Positions 23,409-35,945 are shown, counted from the stretch's first letter. The stretch is 64,000 nucleotides of DNA from Mercurialis annua (GCF_937616625.2 NC_065573.1:15825001-15889000); one strand, 5' to 3'. A program made the numbers and translations. Notes: generated from the letters alone by a model not told the origin.

Positions 23409-23799
23409 GCCTGTTGGCCTGATTTTATTTTCTTTTGAGCTAGCTTTCTTTTGTAATTGTCCTGAGAGGACAAAAACTTCTAAGTTCTTTATTTTTTGAG
23501 CACTTATGTTTTATTTGAACTGGCTCGCTATTTCAGAACTAAAAAAAAAACAAATACTATATTTCATGGAAAGGAAAGAATGCAATGCTTTATTAATTTT
23601 GAAAATAGGAATTACATTTACTGGAAGTACTTCTTCAAGTTGTTTACATTCCAGGTTCTTGGAGGATCGTCCCTTCTAAATTAAGTGATTTTATAAGCCC
23701 CTCTCCCTACAACTTCTACAACTCGATACGGACTATCCCAATTGGCTTCTAGTTTGCCAACTCCAGCTGCTCCCTTTCCAATTTCTGCTTTTCGAAGTA

Positions 23800-24840
23800 C
23801 CATGTCTCCTTATGCAAATCTCCTCTATTTTACCTGGCGTTATGGTATTTAGCCATCTGCCTTCGATATGCTTCTGCCTTGACTGCGGTTTGGGGTCTTA
23901 TCTCTTCCAACAGATCCAAACATAATCTCATGAATTCTTCATTTTTCTCTTTATCGAACACCTGAACCCTCAATAATGGCATGTCAATTTTGACTGGTTG
24001 CACTGCCTCTGTGCCGTAAACCAGACTGAAAGGAGTTTCTCTAGTTGCTTTTCTAGGTGTGGTGCGATAGGCCCAATGTATAGCTCATCGACCCATCTTC
24101 CTTTCAAGTCGTCAAGTCTTTTCTTTATTCCAATGAGAATTGTTCTATTGGTGACTTCAGTAAGCCCATTAAGTTGTGGATAGGCTACTGAAGTGAACTT
24201 CAGTCGTATGTTCAGCCCTTCACAGTACACTCTGAATGTGCGGGAGTCGAACTGCTTTCCATTGTCGGTAACTAGGGAATGTGGTATACAAAACCTGTTC
24301 ATTTACGTTAGTGGTTTCCAACATAAATAATACCAAAATAAAAAATATGATTACTGTACCTTCCCATGACCTCTTTTGATAGCCAGGTCTGGATCTTCCC
24401 TATGGTCGTCTTTATTGGCTCTATTTCCACCCACTTGGTGAAGTGGTCTACCGCCACTACTATGAATTTTTTTATCCTCGAGCCGGAGGGAATGGTCCCA
24501 ACATGTCCACTCCCCATGTCATGAATGGCCATGGGCTGCCAATAGGGTGTTGTTCTGTCACGGGTGTTCGTATTACTGCACCGAATTTCTGACACTTCTC
24601 GCATTTGAGGACTATGTCTTCAACATCTTTCTTCATAGACAACCAGTAGAATCCCTGTAATGATGCTTTCCAGACAAGAGTAGATGATGCCTCATGAGCT
24701 CCACAGATGCCTACGTGAATTTCTCGCAGGACATATAGCCCTTCTTCCTTCGTCAAGCATCGGGACCAAGGGTGTGTGGCTGGTGCTCGATAGAGTACCC
24801 TGTCTAGGACTGAGTATGACGCTGATTGTCTAATCACCTT
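23800..24840 (-). pseudogene. Gypsy integrase remnant
   Basis: This is minus-strand pol of the Tat-like element. An HHCC zinc-binding region (E-I-H-V-G-I-C-G-A-H ... K-C-E-K-C) precedes the catalytic core with all three acidic residues visible: the Asp of G-V-D-M-L-G-P-F-P, the Asp of V-T-D-N-G-K-Q-F and the Glu of N-G-L-T-E-V-T-N-R. A C-terminal region follows to about 23800. The frame shifts near 24477 (at P-P-A-R-G), and a 65-nt intron-like insert interrupts it at 24295-24359. It belongs to the polyprotein that integrates retrotransposon DNA, but it is now defective. Confidence 0.88.
24295..24359 (-). other. Intron candidate inside gypsy integrase, 65 nt
   Basis: On the minus strand the insert begins GTACAGTAATC, carries CACTAAC (a good plant branch-point match) and ends AATGAACAG. 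Removing it joins the exons inside an Arg codon, so that Met-Gly-Arg runs straight into Phe-Cys-Ile-Pro-His-Ser. That gives the uninterrupted integrase core expected in the family. Unspliced, it adds stop codons. Confidence 0.65.
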
Positions 24841-24878
24841 AGCAGCCGCAGTGGTCTATTCTGGTAGGATGCCATCGG

Positions 24879-25504
24879 TTAAGGTATGAAAGTAGTGTGT
24901 CTACTTCTGCGACTGGCAAAACATCTGCTTCTGTGTCCACAGATGATATCAGACGCTCTTATTTCATCTTCATTTCTGTGAACAGTTGGCTCTTCGCTGC
25001 TGCTACCTTGGCGATTGTGTCTGCGGCTGTGTTTTCTTCTCTGGGTATGGGAAGGATCTCCCATTCCCCTCCCAATTTTTCAATTTCATTCAAAAGTTCT
25101 TTCACCTTCTCCATGTACTTTGGCATTCTAGCATGTTATTCTTGGAATTGCCCTCCTACTTACCCAGTGACTAATTGAAAATCGCTATGTATCCGCAATA
25201 CTTCCGTTTTCAATTCCTTCACCATGAATAGCCCTGTTATGAGAGCCTCATATTCTGCCATACTGTTAGTTTGCTATAACAAGTTATTATTTTAATTCAA
25301 ATTATATATTAACTTCATACCTGTCACATTGTGGGTTGCGTTGAATTGTAGATGTACTGCGTATTCGATTACTATCCCCTTTAGTCCAAACAAGACAATG
25401 CCTGCTCTTGTTCTAAGGTCGCTGCAGGCACCATCCACGTAGAGGTTCCATGTAGCCTCCTCTATGAGTTCTGCTCCATCTAGCTTCTCTGTTATTTCTA
25501 TCAC
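24879..25504 (-). pseudogene. Gypsy RNase H remnant
   Basis: The order is that of the family: N-L-Y-V-D-G-A-C-S-D (first catalytic Asp), then A-E-Y-E-A-L-I (catalytic Glu), then R-I-H-S-D-F-Q-L-V (Asp). Between the first two parts sits a short AT-rich insert near 25266-25319 with possible GT...AG borders, a second and weaker intron candidate. Stops and shifts show the copy is dead. It lies between the RT fragment and the integrase, as in gypsy pol. Confidence 0.8.
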
Positions 25505-26076
25505 AAAATCAGTAGGTGCTTATGCTTTTAATGTCTTCCTTGGCTCATACCTTATGTCGTGCTCCCCCAGCTGATCATCTGGCCCGAAGTCTCCGGCTGA
25601 TGCAACGCCTTCCCCAGAGGTTGATTAATTCTGACTATGAACGTGTGTCGTTGGAAATACGGTCTTTGTTGCTACAACAACCATCAACGCCAACTTGTCG
25701 ATCGTTAGGTAATGCAACTCTGCGCCTTTCGATGTTATGCTGGAGTAATATATGGGCAACTACTCCTCTCCTTCCTCCCTTACTAACACTGACGCTATAG
25801 TTTCTTTACCTGCTGCAAGGTACAGGTAGAGAATTTCTCCTACTATAGGTAGGCTGAGCAATAGTGGACTGATAAAAAACGTCTTTAATTCTTCGAACGC
25901 TTTCTGGCATTCGTTGTTCCGCTCGAATTTCTTCATGTTGCAAAGTTGCTTAAAGAAAGGTAAACATCTCTTAGCAGACGAAGAGATAAACCGTCCAAAG
26001 CTGTTACCCTCTCATTAAGCTTTTGGACTTATCTAATGCTTTGCGGCTCACTCATATCTAGGATGGCCTGAATCTT

Positions 26077-26393
26077 TTATGGGTTTGCTTCTATATCCCT
26101 CTGACTCATTAGGTAACCCAAAAATTTCCACTCTTTGATATTAAATGCACACTTCTCTGGATTCAATTTCATGCCAAACTTATTCAATACTGCAAAGGTC
26201 TCTTCTAAGTCTCTGGCATGCTCTTCTAGCGTGCTACTCTTTATAATCAGATCATCTACGTACACCTCAATGTTTTTCCCCGACTGATCTTTGAAAATTG
26301 ACTAACCGCTGATAGTGCCCCTCCATTTTTCAAACCGAATGGAATAACATTGTAGCAATATGTGCCCTGGTCAGTTGTGAATCTGATTGTTTA
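26077..26393 (-). pseudogene. Gypsy reverse transcriptase fragment
   Basis: Minus-strand remnants include T-D-Q-G-T-Y-C-Y-N-V-I-P-F-G-L-K-N-G-G, then the active-site Y-V-D-D, then L-N-P-E-K-C-A-F and F-L-G-Y-L-M-S-Q-R. A frame shift separates the first two motifs. The fragment ends abruptly at about 26393, where it abuts a LINE ORF2 start, so the upstream RT, protease and gag of this element are missing. Confidence 0.88.
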
Positions 26394-26434
26394 AGAGGGT
26401 TATTAAACCCTCTCACATTCCATGTAGCTATCAT
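26388..26434 (-). pseudogene. LINE ORF2 endonuclease start, about 16 codons
   Basis: From an ATG at 26434 the minus strand reads M-I-A-T-W-N-V-R-G-F-N-N-P-L-K-Q, the hallmark opening of plant LINE ORF2 (APE-type endonuclease). It then runs directly into gypsy RT sequence. The remainder of the LINE is absent. The piece is short, so chance cannot be fully excluded, but the motif is highly characteristic. Confidence 0.55.
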
Positions 26435-26470
26435 TTATTGATTTCTAGCGGGCTATCACTAATTTATTTA

Positions 26471-26779
26471 GGAATAACCCATTTTCAGGTCCCTAAATTA
26501 TACCTGTTTTATTCATCCAGTCCGTAAACTATTTTTTATCCTTATCTGATCCTTCAACACATCAAAAAATTATTTTCAAGTCCTTAGACGATAAAAACGA
26601 CGTTGCTTTGTTATTTTTAAAAATGCAATTTGATACTCTAAACGGCGTCGTTTTTGTCAATTAAGGACTCGAAAATGATTTTTCACTAAGTTGAAGGATC
26701 AGAGGATAAAAAATAGTTTAAGAACCAGATGAACAAAACAAGTATAATTTAGTTTAAGAACCATCAAATGGGTTAATTC
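26471..26779. mobile_element. Mutator-like MITE with exact 9-bp target duplication
   Basis: Ends GGAATAACCC...GGGTTAATTC with arms complementary for about 120 bp (AAATTATACCTGTTTT..., GATCCTTCAAC). An exact ATTTATTTA duplication lies at 26462-26470 and 26780-26788. Non-coding, 309 bp. Confidence 0.88.
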
Positions 26780-26789
26780 ATTTATTTAT

Positions 26790-27638
26790 TATCCTTGATG
26801 TGTAATTTTGTGAATTTTGCTTATAATTATAGTCCTTTTAGCATATGAAATAATTTATATTAATTTTATGTAATATTCTCATGAACTATATAATTTTCTT
26901 TTTACTTTATGAAATTAGATAAACACTTTTTTATTTATGATTTTATCTTTAATTTATATTAATTTATCTATTATTTATAATTATCTACGACTTCCATTAT
27001 GTTTAAAGAGAAAATTAGATATCCACTAAAACTTTAAAATAAGTATTTTATTTATTTTAATTAATTTATCATCCTTAATCATTTATGATTTAATTAACTG
27101 TAAATGTTCTGAGAAAATTAGTTGAATCCTATTAAATTACATTTTTGTAATTTTTTTACTATATTTAATTAATATCTTCACTTCATTATTAGTATTTAGT
27201 TGATAATATTTATTATAGATAAATGTTTTAGTTTCTAAATATCGAGTATGATTAGATGGCTTTATAAAATAACAAGTAACGTTATTGTGTTCCGTATTGG
27301 TCAAGAATTTTAAAAAATTACATGGGCATGTAAAAAATAATGTAAAATGAGTAAAATAATTAATTAAATTGTTCTGCATCTACCATTGAGCAATTTTATG
27401 TCAAGTTGTGAACTTTCTTCAAGTGTAATCAAAATATTCACATAAAATACAAAAATAAACAAAAGAAATGACCAAACTTCACGTACAGACATAACTTGGA
27501 TTATTTGAAAGAAATTTATATTTCAAACTTACACAAATCTATCTCATCGAACTTTTTCTTCCGTACTTCTTCTTCTTCATTTTCTTGATTTGAAGTTCAA
27601 GAAAAGCTGCAACTTAGAAAATTAATGTTATTTTGGTA
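26790..27638. other. AT-rich intergenic DNA, 3' flank of OSR-like gene 3
   Basis: No transposon signature, RNA gene or convincing coding frame was seen in this stretch. It would contain the 3' untranslated region of the minus-strand gene at 27639-27863. Confidence 0.4.
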
Positions 27639-27863
27639 TCAAACAGTACCGATCATGACAGTATTATGGGGCTCATGCGACGGAGATAAAGCCAAGAAAA
27701 CGAGAAGACACAGTATAAAAACTGGAATAAACAAGAACAACAGCGGCGGCGGCGATAGTGGCGGCAACACCACCGGTAGTAGCAGAAGAGAAAAAGCTAA
27801 CAGAATCATTGCAACAATGGATCTCAACATCAAGATTTCATTACAAGAAAGTAGCAGTGACAT
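27639..27863 (-). CDS. ARGOS/OSR-like small membrane protein 3
   Basis: This encodes 74 residues from the ATG at 27863. A hydrophobic stretch (about 10-29) leads into L-P-V-V-L-P-P-L-S-P-P-P (29-40) and a second hydrophobic stretch (41-59), with a short polar tail. It is the third member of the OSR-like set and the closest to the canonical motif after gene 1. The open frame on the plus strand over the same DNA has no family resemblance and is a shadow. A CT-rich leader lies upstream on the minus strand. The role is inferred from ARGOS/OSR proteins: small two-pass membrane regulators of organ size. No break is seen. Confidence 0.75.
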   Translation of the reverse strand: MSLLLSCNEILMLRSIVAMILLAFSLLLLPVVLPPLSPPPLLFLFIPVFILCLLVFLALSPSHEPHNTVMIGTV

Positions 27864-27984
27864 GCATCTTTTGAGAACCTCGTACAGTGATGATTGGGTT
27901 GAAGAAGTTGATGATCATGATGGTGATCTGATTTGTGGGCGATAATCAGTGATGTAGATTGGCATAGTGTTGAAGTAAGTATGC

Positions 27985-28085
27985 GTTAGAGAGAGAAAGT
28001 AAAAGGAAGGAGAGAGAGAGAGATGTTAATAATGTTTGATAAATTTGGAAAGAAAAATAGATGGCTTTGAGGATTTAATAGTGGG
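27985..28085 (-). promoter_or_regulatory. CT-rich leader and TATA-like site of OSR-like gene 3
   Basis: On the minus strand CTATTAAATCC (about 28073-28083) is followed by a CT-repeat tract (about 27985-28022), a layout typical of a plant core promoter and 5' leader. The ATG lies about 120 nt further on. Confidence 0.4.
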
Positions 28086-28234
28086 TCCAATACAGACATA
28101 AGTCTTCTGTCTTCATTCACTTAATCCTAACTCATAAATTGATATTTTGCCTTCAATTCATCTCACCATACTCATACTCTCTTGATATATACTCTTCAAG
28201 TTCCAAATTGATAGCATATTTAAGACAAATATAA

Positions 28235-29165
28235 ATATTAAAAAATTTGAACAAAAACTCAATTCACCTCTTTAATTTGGTGCGAAATATTAAATGAGTT
28301 ATTCTCGCCGTTTTTAGTATAAACAGACCCCAAACTTACATTTTTAGCTCAAAAATCTCCTCCCCCACTCTTACTCAAGTAAGTGAAATACACTCTCTAT
28401 AAAAAAAATAAAAAAGAAGTTAGAGCCACTCTTAATTTTTTTATTTATCTCTTAAATTAATTTTTTATAATTTTAATTTTCATTTATATCTTTTAATTTT
28501 TAAAAATTTAATAATTAATTTATTTTTTAATAAAAAATAAAAACTTTTTTTCTCTTTTTCCCTTCTTCTTCCTCTCTCTTTTTTTTCCTTCTTCTTTTCT
28601 CCTCTTTCTTTCATTTTTTCGACCACCATCCGCCGCCGCCAACCCTCCTCTTAACTTCCACCTCCTTAGTCGAGGAGCAGCAACTCCTCGCTTGAGGAGA
28701 TGCAGATCTGCTCATAGAGCCCCATATCTTAGGTGAGGAGCATCGCTCCCCTCCTAAAATGAGGAGCAGTAGCTCTTTGTTGAAATGAGGAGCTACTGCT
28801 CCTCGTTGTTCCTCCAACATGGAGGAGCAGTAGCTCCTCGTCTGAGGAGCGGTTTGCGGTGGTATGGGATCGGGCAGCGGTTTTCGGCGTCGGTTTTCGG
28901 CAGGTTAGATTTAAGTATTTAATTAAAATAATTAGGCTAATTAGGTTTAGTTAAAATTTTAATTGTCTTTGATTAAGATTTTAATTGTGGTTAATTAGGA
29001 TTAATTAATATAATTAGCAATCGCATTCTCTTTTTAAGGTGTATTTGGTTAAAGGGGTTGATTTGAGCTAAAAAGAAAAGTTTTTGGTTGATTTGTACTA
29101 AAAACGGCGAGAATGAATCATTTGATATTTCGTGCCAAGTTGAGGAGGTAAATTAATCCTTTGTT
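28235..29165. mobile_element. Mutator-like inverted-repeat element, about 930 bp
   Basis: Long inverted ends: CAATTCACCTCTTTAATTTG at the left pairs with ...CGTGCCAAGTTGAGGAGGTA at the right, and both carry TTCTCGCCGTTTTTAGTA. The centre (28660-28860) is filled with GAGGAGC/GCTCCTC words that form hairpins. A plus-strand-related truncated copy lies at 3788-4095. No transposase is present. The target duplication is unclear because AT-rich complementarity extends into the flanks. Confidence 0.7.
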
Positions 29166-29312
29166 CTAAATTTTTTAGTAAATCTATGTAAAATGAGTAA
29201 TTTCATAAAAACATACCACACATATCCTTATTTTATTTTTTTGACAATACACATATCCTTATTTAATGTAATGTTAACTTTGCTTTTTAGTGGTGTTTGC
29301 TATCTTTTTAAT

Positions 29313-29612
29313 GGGAAAAAAGTTTGTTTATGCCCCTAATGTTTATCCCAAAATCTGGATTTGCCCTAATGTTTGATTTCGGCTGAAATACACCCTTAAC
29401 GTTTCAAAACTGGTATATTTATGCCCTTATCATCCATGTCATCATCCACGTAGGAAACAGATTACGGAAAATTTAAATTATTTAACACTGTAAAAAATAA
29501 GGGCATAAATAGACTAGTTTTGAAACGTCGGGGGTGTAATTCAGCCAAAATCAAACAAGGGGAAAATCCGGGTCTTGGGATAAACATTAGGGGTATAAGC
29601 AAACCTTTTCCC
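29313..29612. mobile_element. Mutator-like MITE, 300 bp
   Basis: Ends GGGAAAAAAGTTTG...CTTTTCCC; arms (TATGCCCCTAATGTTTATCC, GAAATACACCC) stay complementary for about 120 bp. Flanking 9-mers CTTTTTAAT (29304-29312) and CTTCTTAAT (29613-29621) differ by one base and fit a 9-bp duplication. Confidence 0.85.
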
Positions 29613-29784
29613 CTTCTTAATGCAGTATAGTATAATCAATAGGGGTATCTATGAAATTTTATCATTTAAGAAATAAATGGCTGCCTATAATTTGGGACAA
29701 AGAAAAGTAGAATAGTGCATATCAATTTGGGACGAAGAGAGTAGTATTTCTTTATACAGGTAATTAATTAGTTAGAGTTTTACA

Positions 29785-30800
29785 TACGGACAAATAAACT
29801 CTTTTAATTTATTTTTTGGATATGTATCCTCTTAAATTTTCAGTAAATATATTAAATATTTTTTTTTCTATATAATTATGAGGGACATGTCAGCCATCAA
29901 CGAGTGTTTCAATGGTATTGGACGAAAGGGGTTAATTGTTTTATTTGAAAATAAAGAGGGTTTGATTATATCAAAAAAAAAAAGTAAAAGGGCTGATCTC
30001 AATTTTTATGAAAATTACGAGCGTTTTTCTATACCTTTTGTCTAATTTTATTAATAGATAAATAAATATACAGCTAGATCAAATATTGTATAAAATTTAC
30101 CCCTTCTGTCTTTAAAAAAACAAAACTCGCTCCTTTCTCTCTAAACACATCACAAAACTTTTAAGTTGAGAAGGTGATATTTTTCGCCTTTTTGGCTGAA
30201 ACCCACCTTTTTGTTAGCATGTTTTAATTCAATAATTACTTCATCATTGAAGTTTTTTTCTATTGTGAGTTCAATTTTGAAAACACTTAAAATATCATGT
30301 TGAATTCATAATTTTTGGAGTTGCATGTATAAGATATATGATCCAAATATAAAATTTTGAAATCTTTTTAGCTTGCATGTTAAAACCTTTTTATTTTTTT
30401 TATGATCTATGAACTTTTAAATATTGGAGATCTTCTTCAATATTACATTTTAGGCAGAAGGTACAAAAAAGCCCTCGAGTTTTTTGTAAAAGTACAAATC
30501 AGCCCTTTTACTTTATCTGGGCACAATTAAGCCCCTTTATTTTTAAAATTGAACAATTAAACCCTTATTATTTTAAAATCGAACAAATAAACCTTTTTAG
30601 TTTACTTTTGGGACACTTACCCCCTCAAATTTTTGGAAAATATTTTAAATATTAAAATTATTATTGAACTTTTTTCCTATATGATTATGAGAGACATGTC
30701 AGCCATTAACGAGTGTTTCTAATGATGTTAGATGAAAGGGGTTATTTGTTCTATTTGAAAATAAAAAGGGCTTAATTATACCCCAAAAAAGTATTAAATT
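29785..30800. repeat. Two direct copies of a dispersed repeat
   Basis: About 29785-30000 and 30570-30800 share ACAAATAAAC, TATGATTATGAGGGACATGT then CAGCCAT(C/T)AACGAGTGTTT and GAAAGGGGTTA(A/T)TTGTT in the same order. They may be two insertions of one MITE family or a local duplication. Non-coding. Confidence 0.6.
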
Positions 30801-31330
30801 CTTCTTGAAGAACATGATTGCAAAGATTGAAACTTTAAAAGTTCAAGTGGTTTTTCGGCATAGTCGATCAAGTTTCAAGTTAAGACCCTCGTATTGGAAC
30901 TTAGTTCCATGTTGGACGCCAAAATAACTAATTAGTGGGATGTAGACTTAATTTTTTCTTTTTTGATTAGAATTGTTTCATATATTGCTAGATTAGGGTA
31001 TTCGAAAGACTTTAATTATTGTTATATGGCTTTCATTATTGTATTTTAATCTTTGTTTTCAATGGATATATTTTGGTTAAAAAATAAATCTTAATTTAAT
31101 GATAAAAAATTCTATTTATATTATTTATAATTGTGTTGACGGAACTCTTTAATTCTAGAATTGAACTATATTTTCTATCCATTCAATTGTTATATTAAAT
31201 GATAGATAGATCGATTATTTTGTTTTCAAGTAAAACTGGTTCATTTTTACTTTACTAGTGTGTTCATAAAAAGATATAGAAATTTATAAAGAAAAACATA
31301 TAATAAACCATGAAGAAAGATTAAAAAATT

Positions 31331-32763
<1,433 letters not shown>

Positions 32764-33017
32764 TTAAAAATGAACACAAATAAATTAAAATATATGTAAA
32801 TTATTATAGAATAAAAAAGTGATGCATTTGATAAAAAATAAAATAAAGAAGAAGAGTAAAATGAGGAGCTAGAGTTTTTTTTAATTAGCGAGAACTATTT
32901 TTTTTAATTAACAACTATTTTATTTCAAACTTGCTACCGATTATAAACTATATTATATATTTTGCTAGTTAATTATTTCATATCTTAAGTGTATTACAAG
33001 TCATTAAATCATGCCTC

Positions 33018-33128
33018 TTGTGGATAGAGCGGGGTTGAGGGGCCGCTCGGCCAGACTTATTGAATCGCCATCTATCTTAGATAGGAAATGTCTTTTCTAC
33101 CGACTCGATAGCCTCACTCACTTAAGTA
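33018..33128 (+). mobile_element. Short duplicate of the LTR start at 33281
   Basis: TGTGGATAGAGCG..., GGCCAGACTTAT, ATAGGAAATG and CCTCACTCACTTAAG parallel the start of the LTR at 33281 in order, with deletions. The bases before it (ATCATGCCTCT) also resemble ATCATTACCTCT before 33281, so a small local duplication is likely. Confidence 0.5.
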
Positions 33129-33280
33129 TTGTCCTTATCACATTGTGATACATATATTCTTAAGGTGTTAAGAATATGTGTGACAGATTCTATAATACAA
33201 GTGATCTAAATAACCGTTCACAATTTATGGGTTCCTACAAATAAGGGCATCGCATTATCCCGGAAAGATCATTACCTCTA
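33129..33280 (+). mobile_element. Angela-like copia LTR, left half of a disrupted copy
   Basis: TTGTCCTTATCACATTGTGA, CAAGTGATCTAAATAACCGT and GGGCATCGCATTATCCCG match the copia LTR at 61418-63406 in reverse. It stops at ACCTCTA, exactly where the 33281-39894 element begins, and resumes at 39900. Confidence 0.85.
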
Positions 33281-35945
33281 TGTGAGCGGAGCGCAGTTTT
33301 CACGGTGGATCGCTCGCCCAGGCTTATGGGTGACTTTTTGAATTTGGAAATGGTGTTTTAAAATTGGGGGGGGGGGCCTATTTCAACTAGGAAATGCCTT
33401 TTTATACCAACTAGACAACCTTACTCGCTTATGGGTAAGATTATCGTGCATCAGAACAAAAGACCGGGTTCATGGACCTCCCTGAGACTCGTGTTCTTGG
33501 CTTATAAGTTACAAGTTTTATCTACTGGACATATTCGTTTTATTATTATCTCCACATTCGATAGCAGTCCATAAGATATATTGTTGGAAATAACAAGTGT
33601 GAAAGCAGTAAACACGTTTGACGCGCATATGAGTCAATCAGGACTGGACATGCAAAACAAGTAGCAGGTACTCCTAAACATACATCTAAACCTGGCGATT
33701 TCTAACACATCTGGATTGATTACATGCACAAAACCTAAACCGGGAGTTTAAATTTGATTGATTTTATTAGGTGATCTTGAATTACTTATACAACCATTTA
33801 CATTTTCATTGCAGTCGTGATGTGTCTAGGTGTTTTGCTGGAATTAATTTGATTTAGCTAAATTAACGTGGTTAGTACTTTAGTCTATCAATATTGATTT
33901 GGATCATGCTATGGAAAGCAGTAAACAGTTTAAGCATACAAATAGGCACTTGTTATACATAAAAGGTTAGAAATATTTTTAAACCTTGTCGACCCGGAGT
34001 GATTCGCACTCGCCTCGGTTTGAACGACAGTCCGGTCAGATTTGACTTTTGGTCAAAAAATAAAAGTTGATCGTCTCATCAGTCTGAGTCTACTGGTTTG
34101 CACTGGGATCGATTTAAAGTCCGGTTGATCCCGAAAAATGGTCCGAAAGTTGCTGGTCGGGTCGGGCCCGATTCATTGGGTCTTGTTTCATTAATCAGAT
34201 TGCAAAAGTGGTTTCGAGGCCCTAAATATAGTGGGTTAAGCCCAATTAAATATTACAATTGGATTCTACAACTAAAAAAAATTGAAGTCAAATTGGGAAA
34301 CGCAAAAATACGTTCTCGGTCGAAATCTGGAAATCTAGGGAACTGGTTCTAGAGATCTTGGAAGAACAGGCGGCGGCACCGGTTACACTGCCGGCGGCGT
34401 CACAATGAACAGCCGATGCCAGTAGCTATAGCCGGCGGCGCCCGTAGTTTTGCAGGCTGCGCCGGTAGTTTGGCATGCGGCAGGGGCGATTTCTGGGCAG
34501 CAGGTTCGGGTCATTTTTCAGTAGTTTCTGGTTTCGTTTGCAATCCGATTCTCACTCGTTTCAGCTCCGTTTTTATGCAAAAATAGTTAAAATGCATAAA
34601 ATCGAACAAAGAATTCAAAAGTACACAATTGGAATTATTTTAAGGTGACTTGAATGTCACAAAAATATTTTCCAGCAATTATTTTTAAGGCATTTTTATG
34701 GCAAAATACATTAAAAACTCCTAAAACATGCATTTTAGGATTTTAATTGATCAATTTTGGGGTTTAGTCATTAAAACAATTGATTTATAGTGGTTAACAT
34801 GTTTTTCATCATTTTTTATGTTAATTTAGTTGATTAACACCCTAGGCTAATAAGACAATTTAGTAATAAAAATAACAAATAAAGGTAACATGCAACCTAA
34901 ATTATGAATGAAATGTAAAAATTGATATAATGAATGAAAGGATTTTCAGAAATACCGTTCTGAGTCCTTAGCTCGTTTTCTGGCGATTTAGATGCGGTAT
35001 CCATATTTAGATTAATGTGCATTAGCGTGTTTTTGGTGAACTAAAGCGCATTAGCTTATTTGTGGACTAAATTTTTTGTTGTGTGTACAAATTGTCTGGG
35101 TGGTTCGACTATGGTGGTGGCATTCTAAGGTTTCTATACTTTTCTTTTTATTATTTAAATTTGTCATCTCTTAGGGTTTAGTTAGTATGTAGTAGTATTT
35201 ATAGGGTTTTCTCTAGGATTAGGGCTTAGAAATTAGGTTAAGATTAATTATAATTTTATCTATGGTTTAATTACATATTTACTATTTTACCTAGATCTAT
35301 ATAATTTAAGTATATATTAATTTACTTATTAAAATTATATTAATTATTAAAAGGTAGTTATATTCAAAAGATAAGGTATTATGTTGATTATTTTAAAAGG
35401 TAAAGTATCTACATATTTATGTTAGTTATCTTGTATACATATTTATATTAGGTAACTAGGTTAGGTAATGTATATTATTAGGTAATTATGTTATATATAC
35501 ATATTAGGTTAGATAATATTAATTAAAATATATACAAAATTATGTCAATTAGTTATAAAAATTCGTAATAAATATTAATGATTAAACAAAGGGGTGCTAA
35601 AAGTTATTTTGGTGCCCGAAAGAATTAAAAATGGCTTCTGGGACCCTACAGGTTAGGGTTTGGTCAATTTTAGTCCGTAAAACTTACAAATTTGGCCCAT
35701 AAACTTCTAATATATTGCAATTAGTCCAATTTCTGAACTTAGATTACGATCTTTTTGGATTTTTATGAGCTATTCGCGGCTAATTACGTGTTTAATCCAC
35801 AAAGTCTATATTGTTCATTAAAAACGCCTGCTTGGATTCCAGCAAGCAAATCGATAGCTCGTCACCCTGACAATTTTCTCTGGAAATCATCATTGGAGGC
35901 TTCAGTCCCTTATCACTTTTACCTGTCTGGAAATAGGTGTCTACA
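33281..35945 (+). mobile_element. 5' LTR of a non-autonomous LTR element
   Basis: Starts TGTGAGCGGAGCG and ends GGAAATAGGTGTCTACA. The last 1.47 kb (34480-35945) match 38098-39894. GTAGTATTTATAGGG near 35190 is a TATA candidate. A GC-rich block lies at 34360-34500. A Gly/Trp-containing open frame at 34098-34352 shows no family match. The LTR length is about 2.67 kb. Confidence 0.75.

Noticed and set aside
27625..27945. 106-codon plus-strand frame over OSR-like gene 3
   Set aside because: The minus frame is conserved in three loci; the plus frame is not.
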